A stretch of 17,554 nucleotides of DNA, taken from the NCBI GenBank assembly GCA_002415465.1, contig DHYT01000001.1, forward strand, positions 1-17,554, given 5' to 3'. The notes below the pieces were generated by a model, which saw nothing but the letters and a program-made list of their open reading frames with translations, did no database searches and was not told where the DNA came from. This DNA comes from Desulfobulbaceae bacterium UBA5123 (GTDB lineage Bacteria; Desulfobacterota; Desulfobulbia; Desulfobulbales; UBA5123). Each line of letters starts with the position of its first letter. Positions within the stretch are counted from its first letter, which is position 1. Position numbers and translations under genes: made by a program. Shown here piece after piece: positions 14,983 through 17,554 of this stretch.

Positions 14983-14997
14983 GGTAAAGCTTTTACA
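14983..14997 (-). promoter_or_regulatory. Palindrome in the leader of the aromatic fusion gene
   Basis: On the minus strand TGTAAA, AGC, TTTACC form an inverted repeat at about +6 to +20 relative to the proposed start of transcription. The half-sites are those of the TyrR box (TGTAAA and TTTACA), but the spacer is 3 bases instead of 6, so a true TyrR site is doubtful. An operator for another repressor or chance are alternatives. Confidence 0.25.
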
Positions 14998-15009
14998 GCA
15001 TAAATTTCT

Positions 15010-15038
15010 CTTTTAGTTGGTTCCGCGACTGCGGTCAA
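15010..15038 (-). promoter_or_regulatory. Candidate sigma-70 promoter for the aromatic fusion/DUF445 operon
   Basis: On the minus strand TTGACC (15038-15033, five of six) is followed after exactly 17 bp by TAAAAG (15015-15010, four of six). Transcription would start near 15003, giving a leader of about 50 bases before ATG 14951. The position supports ATG 14951 over an upstream in-frame TTG at 15038, which would be inside the -35 element. Confidence 0.5.
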
Positions 15039-15089
15039 CCCGTTTTCCGTAAAAATATTAGCCGATTATCTTGTAACTATGAGGTGAGG

Positions 15090-17554
15090 GTGGTCCGAAA
15101 AGCGTTGCAGAGCCAAAAAAATGGCGAGATCGGGACCGTTGCCGAGTATCTGGCCTCCCTGAAAGGTTCGCCCAGCTTCGGCCCCCAGGTGACGCATCAT
15201 GAGGCGTTGCCCGGATGCGAGGCCGAGTTTGCCGAGCCTGCCCGCCCCTGGCCGCCGGAGCTGCGCGCCGCCCTTGCCGGTTCAGGGATCGGGCCGCTCT
15301 ACAGCCATCAGGCGCAGGCCGTCGATTGCATCCGCGAGCATCGGCATACCGTGGTCGCCACCCCGACGGCCAGCGGCAAAAGCCTCATCTACAACCTGCC
15401 GGTTTTTGAGCGGATATTGCAAGACCCCGGTGCCCGCGCCCTCTATCTCTTCCCGCTCAAGGCCCTGGCCCAGGATCAGCTGCGGGCGATCGACGAGCTC
15501 GCGCGGGGGCTGCCGCCTGCGATGCGCCCAAGCGCCGCCATCTGCGACGGGGATACCTCGAGCTACCAGCGCAAGAAACTGCGGGAGCGGCCGCCGCAGA
15601 TCCTCATCTCCAACCCGGACATGCTGCATCTCTCCATGCTCGGCTATCACGACCGCTGGGCCGGCCTGTGGAGCGGGCTCACCCATGTGATCATCGACGA
15701 GGTGCATACCTATCGCGGCGTCTTCGGCTCGCACATGGCCTGGGTGTTGCGCCGTCTGCGCCGTATCTGCAAGCTGTACGGCAGCGAGCCGGTGTTTGTG
15801 CTCTCCTCTGCCACGGTGGGCAACCCCGGCGGGCTGGCCCGTGACCTGCTCGGCCTGCCGGTGCAAGAGATCATCGTCAGCGGCGCGCCCCGCTCCGGGC
15901 GGCATTTTCTGTTTTTGAACCCCCATCAGAGCGCCGGGTTCGCGGCCAGCCAGTTGCTGGAGGCGGCGATGAAGCGGGGCTTGCGCTCCATCGTCTACAC
16001 TCAGTCGCGGAAGATGACCGAACTGGTGGCGGTCTGGACCCGGAGCCGCCTCGGGGATCAGGCCGGCAAGCTCACCGCCTACCGCTCCGGCTTTCTGCCC
16101 GAGGAGCGGCGGGAGATCGAGGCGAAGATGGCCAGCGGCGAGTTGCTGGGGATTGTCTCCACCAGCGCCCTGGAGCTGGGCATCGATATAGGCGACCTCG
16201 ATCTCTGCATCCTGGTCGGTTATCCCGGCACGATCATGGCCACCTGGCAGCGATCCGGCCGGGTGGGGCGGCGGTCACGGGATTCGCTGATCATCATGGT
16301 CGCCCAGGAGGACGCCCTCGACCAGCATTTCATTCGCAACCCGCGCGATTTCTTTGACCGCGGCGTTGAGGCGGCGGTCTTGAATCCGGGCAACCGGGTA
16401 ATCATCAAGCGCCATCTGCTCTGCGCCTGCGCCGAGGCGGTGCTGGCGGCGGACGACCCGTTGCTGGCCGCGGAACCGGTCCGGCTCGCTCTCGACGAGA
16501 TGGCGGCCACGGGGGAACTGCTGCTGAGCGGCGACGGCCGTTTCTGGTTTACGAGCCGCAAGTATCCGCACCGGGAAGTGGATTTGCGCGGCACCGGCCG
16601 GTCGCTCTTGATCCGGGTTGATGACCGGGAGGAGACCCTGCTCGGCGAGATCGATGCGGGGCGCTGCTTTAAAGAGTGTCATCCCGGCGCGGTCTATCTG
16701 CATCACGGTCACAACTGGCTGGTTACCGGCCTTGATCCGGAGGGGGGGCGGGTGACGGTGACCAGGAGAAAACTCCATTACTTCACCCGGCCGCTGGCGA
16801 GCAAGGAAACCGAGATTCTCGCCACCCGCCGCACCGTTGATTACGGCACCTTCCGTGCCTCCTGGGGGACGTTGCGGGTCACCGACCGGGTGACCGGTTT
16901 TCAGAAACGGTTGACCAAGGGACACAAGCTGATCGGCACCGAGCAGCTTGACCTGCCGCCGCAGATCTTTGAAACCGAGGGGCTGTGGGTAGAGATCCCG
17001 CCCCATCTGCGGCAGCGTTTCGAGGCCGAGCAGCGCCACTTCATGGGCGGCATCCATGCCCTCGAGCATGCCGCCATCGGCGTGCTGCCGTTGCTGGTGC
17101 TCTGCGACCGCAACGATATCGGCGGCATCGCCTACCCCTTTCATCCCCAGATCAACGGCCCGGCCGTCTTTATATATGACGGCTATCCGGGCGGGGTGGG
17201 GTTATGCCGGCAGGCCTTTGCCGAGCTTGAGGATTTGCTGGCCACGGCGCTGCGCAGTATCGAATCCTGCCCCTGCGAAACAGGCTGTCCGTCCTGCGTG
17301 CATTCGCCCAAGTGCGGTTCCGGCAATCGCCCCATCGACAAGGAGGCGGCGCGGCAGTTGCTGCATGGCCTGCTGGATAGCAGGGAGCGTGAAGCGGCAC
17401 CGCGGCCGTGCGCGGTGGTCGAGGTGGCGGCTCCGGCCGCGGAGGTTGCTATTGCCGAAGATGTACCAGCGCGCGGGTTGCCTTCCGGCTACGGCGTTTT
17501 CGATCTTGAAACCAAACGCTCCGCCGCCGAGGTGGGCGGCTGGCACCGGGCCGA
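15090..17554 (+). CDS. MrfA/YprA-type DEAD/DEAH helicase with C-terminal nuclease-like domain (3' end outside window)
   Basis: The frame is open to the last base; 821 residues are visible from GTG 15090, preceded by GAGG (15081-15084). RecA domain 1 has Walker A TPTASGKS (91-98), DEVH (203-206) and SSAT (239-242). RecA domain 2 has STSALELGIDIG and WQRSGRVGRR (386-395). The DUF1998/MZB region (about 650-760) has five cysteines in CPCETGCPSC plus KC (C727, C729, C733, C736, C742), the zinc site of MrfA-like enzymes. After a Pro/Ala-rich linker, YGVFDLETK (801-809) with D805 and E807 resembles the first motif of an RNase H-fold/DEDD exonuclease. In Bacillus subtilis, MrfA and MrfB are separate proteins in mitomycin-damage repair; here they appear fused. 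Divergent from the aromatic operon; no clear + strand promoter was seen in the 138-bp gap. Confidence 0.93.
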   Translation, partial: MVRKALQSQKNGEIGTVAEYLASLKGSPSFGPQVTHHEALPGCEAEFAEPARPWPPELRAALAGSGIGPLYSHQAQAVDCIREHRHTVVATPTASGKSLIYNLPVFERILQDPGARALYLFPLKALAQDQLRAIDELARGLPPAMRPSAAICDGDTSSYQRKKLRERPPQILISNPDMLHLSMLGYHDRWAGLWSGLTHVIIDEVHTYRGVFGSHMAWVLRRLRRICKLYGSEPVFVLSSATVGNPGGLARDLLGLPVQEIIVSGAPRSGRHFLFLNPHQSAGFAASQLLEAAMKRGLRSIVYTQSRKMTELVAVWTRSRLGDQAGKLTAYRSGFLPEERREIEAKMASGELLGIVSTSALELGIDIGDLDLCILVGYPGTIMATWQRSGRVGRRSRDSLIIMVAQEDALDQHFIRNPRDFFDRGVEAAVLNPGNRVIIKRHLLCACAEAVLAADDPLLAAEPVRLALDEMAATGELLLSGDGRFWFTSRKYPHREVDLRGTGRSLLIRVDDREETLLGEIDAGRCFKECHPGAVYLHHGHNWLVTGLDPEGGRVTVTRRKLHYFTRPLASKETEILATRRTVDYGTFRASWGTLRVTDRVTGFQKRLTKGHKLIGTEQLDLPPQIFETEGLWVEIPPHLRQRFEAEQRHFMGGIHALEHAAIGVLPLLVLCDRNDIGGIAYPFHPQINGPAVFIYDGYPGGVGLCRQAFAELEDLLATALRSIESCPCETGCPSCVHSPKCGSGNRPIDKEAARQLLHGLLDSREREAAPRPCAVVEVAAPAAEVAIAEDVPARGLPSGYGVFDLETKRSAAEVGGWHRA

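Noticed and set aside
11859..14987. Open frame of 1042 codons on the + strand opposite DUF445 and the aromatic fusion
   Set aside because: It spans two well-supported minus-strand genes and the gap between them, and its translation is Gly/Ala/Arg/His/Asp-rich low-complexity sequence typical of antisense frames in GC-rich genes.
1..17554. tRNA, rRNA, CRISPR array, insertion sequence or phage attachment site
   Set aside because: Reading through, no cloverleaf-like sequence, spaced direct repeats, transposase or integrase coding signature, or terminal inverted repeats were noticed.

Overview
The window is GC-rich bacterial chromosomal DNA, densely coded and mostly on the + strand. The protein repertoire suggests a Gram-negative proteobacterium of the former Deltaproteobacteria (Desulfuromonadales- or Desulfobulbales-like). 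It includes hybrid histidine kinases with REC and PAS domains, TonB-dependent receptors, a DUF445 membrane protein, a dehydratase-dehydrogenase aromatic fusion and a MrfA-type helicase. This placement rests on protein style recalled from memory; no marker gene is present.

Layout. 1-534 is the C-terminal end of a sensor histidine kinase. 646-3066 is a soluble REC-PAS-PAS-kinase-REC hybrid protein. 3109-6995 is a tight + strand run of a TonB-dependent outer-membrane receptor and two small, overlapping citrate-synthase/citryl-CoA-lyase-fold proteins. A 295-bp intergenic region (6996-7290) carries a good Fur-box-like palindrome. 7291-9072 is a stand-alone ThDP-dependent enzyme of the acetolactate-synthase superfamily. 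9186-11303 is a second TonB-dependent receptor with its own promoter candidate. 11304-11639 is a convergent intergenic region with three hairpins, one a strong terminator for the minus strand. On the minus strand, 14951-13272 encodes a prephenate dehydratase-ACT-prephenate dehydrogenase fusion and 13226-11640 a DUF445 membrane protein, probably one operon. 15090-17554 (runs off the end, + strand) encodes a DEAD/DEAH helicase of the MrfA/YprA type that continues into what looks like an RNase H-fold nuclease domain.

How the genes may work together. The two kinases look like partners in a phosphorelay, but no DNA-binding output protein is visible. The most unusual unit is 3109-11303: two receptors sharing an almost identical N-terminal segment flank two citrate-synthase-like proteins and a ThDP enzyme. 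In both citrate-synthase-like proteins the usual catalytic His and Asp appear to be replaced. With the Fur-like site, the inferred theme is iron-linked uptake or handling of a carboxylate ligand. No substrate can be read from the sequence, so this is a hypothesis. The aromatic fusion/DUF445 operon and the helicase look like ordinary housekeeping neighbours, apart from their fused domain architectures.
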